In this document: one piece after another, positions 63,309 through 64,000 of the stretch
How the letters are laid out: each line of letters starts with the position of its first letter
Position numbering within the stretch: position 1 is the first letter of the stretch
NCBI RefSeq assembly: GCF_963576545.1
Contig: NC_083654.1
Location: 16,822,199 to 16,886,198, forward strand
Direction: 5' to 3'
Source of the DNA: Limanda limanda
Lineage: Eukaryota > Chordata > Actinopteri > Pleuronectiformes > Pleuronectidae
Length of the DNA: 64,000 bases
Made by a program: the position numbers and the translations under genes
Notes under the pieces: model-generated
Database searches by the model: none
Told to the model about the DNA's origin: nothing
The model's input: only the letters and a program-made list of their open reading frames with translations

Positions 63309-63806
63309 TAGTTATACGTAATGTTATTTGTAAGAAAATATTATGTTTTATAAAGGCTTACTTCAAAGGTAATAGTAAGATTTGGTATGTCCGATTTGGT
63401 TTCATTAAGAATGTATATACATTTGTTTGAATGGATTTTTATACGTAGTGATACGTAATATTATTTGTAAGAAAATATTATATTTTATAAAGGCTTAATA
63501 TTGTAGTTTTAATGGGTTTTTATATGTAGTGATACGTTATGTTATTTGTAAGAAAATATTATATTTTATAAAGGCTTAATATTATAGTTTTAATGGGTTT
63601 TTATATGTAGTGATACGTAATGTTATTTGTAAGAAAATATTATATTTTATAAAGGCTTACTTTATAGGTAACAGTAAGATTTGGTATGTCAGATTTGGTT
63701 TCATTAAGAATGTATATAAATTTGTTTCAATGTGTTTTTATATGAAAACTTATTTGTAAGAAAATATTACATTTTATAAAGGCTTACTTTATAGGTAAGA
63801 GTCATA
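63309..63806. repeat. AT-rich tandem repeat, right block
   Basis: Five copies of the AAAATATTATATTTTATAAA core, spaced about 137, 82, 80 and 127 bp, so a short unit (about 81 bp) alternates with a longer one (about 130 bp) carrying TAGTAAGATTTGGTATGTC. It continues the block at 59320-59475 that the LINE interrupted. Confidence 0.85.
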
Positions 63807-64000
63807 TTAAGTTATATATTTTCCTGCCTCAGTCACGTGGTACAGATGGATAGCGAGGCTTTGAACATAACCACATACGTCATCAACACAAGCCTCGATA
63901 CACGCTTCACAAAAATCTGAACAACAATAATAATATTGTCAGAGGCTGAAACTATTAATATTATTATGATCAGTATCTGTAATAATTTTGCAGTAAAGTT
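63807..64000. other. non-genic end of window
   Basis: A short stretch with TCACGTGG and no recognised gene or repeat. Confidence 0.4.

Overview
The window is nuclear DNA of a ray-finned (teleost) fish. The evidence is vertebrate genes split by GT-AG introns, long (GT)n/(GA)n microsatellites, teleost-type L2, RTE and hAT transposon remnants, and no bacterial or organellar features. Five genes are recognised with confidence and a sixth by family: MED30 (-), SLC30A8/ZnT8 (-), a FAM167/AARD-family gene (+), AARD (-), RAD21 (+) and UTP23 (-). Read in reverse, the order and relative strands (UTP23, RAD21, AARD, SLC30A8, MED30) match human 8q23-q24. The extra FAM167-like gene between AARD and SLC30A8 is not in the human order as I recall it.

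Layout: 1-2211 is the region downstream of MED30, with an RTE-type LINE fragment. 2212-29389 is MED30: four coding exons, 178 codons, stretched over 27 kb by an 18.6-kb third intron full of microsatellites, repeat fragments and possible non-coding regulatory DNA. Intron 2 holds a complete 850-bp non-autonomous hAT element with an 8-bp target duplication. 29390-31060 holds a CpG-rich probable MED30 promoter. 31061-35450 is intergenic and repeat-bearing. 35451-40332 is SLC30A8 (nine exons, 396 aa), with a promoter-like CRE plus NRF1 module in intron 1. 42729-45336 and 46953-47433 are two convergent small two-exon genes of the AARD/FAM167 family with poly(A) signals 35 bp apart. 50600-57609 is RAD21 (13 coding exons, 633 aa) with its 5' and 3' UTRs. 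57749-59152 is UTP23 (three exons, 250 aa). 59476-63308 is an apparently full-length LINE with an intact 991-codon endonuclease/reverse transcriptase ORF, inserted inside one unit of an AT-rich tandem repeat.

Functionally the genes are not one pathway: MED30 is a Mediator subunit (transcription), SLC30A8 a granule zinc transporter, RAD21 the cohesin kleisin and UTP23 a small-subunit rRNA processing factor. They are linked by conserved synteny. The observations I consider most worth following are the AARD/FAM167-like convergent pair, the intact LINE in the minisatellite, the near-identical duplicated segments on both sides of MED30 exon 1, the CRE/NRF1 module in SLC30A8 intron 1, and the loss of the arginine at the second separase site of RAD21. 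All exon borders were derived by hand from splice signals and reading-frame continuity; no alignments or database searches were run.
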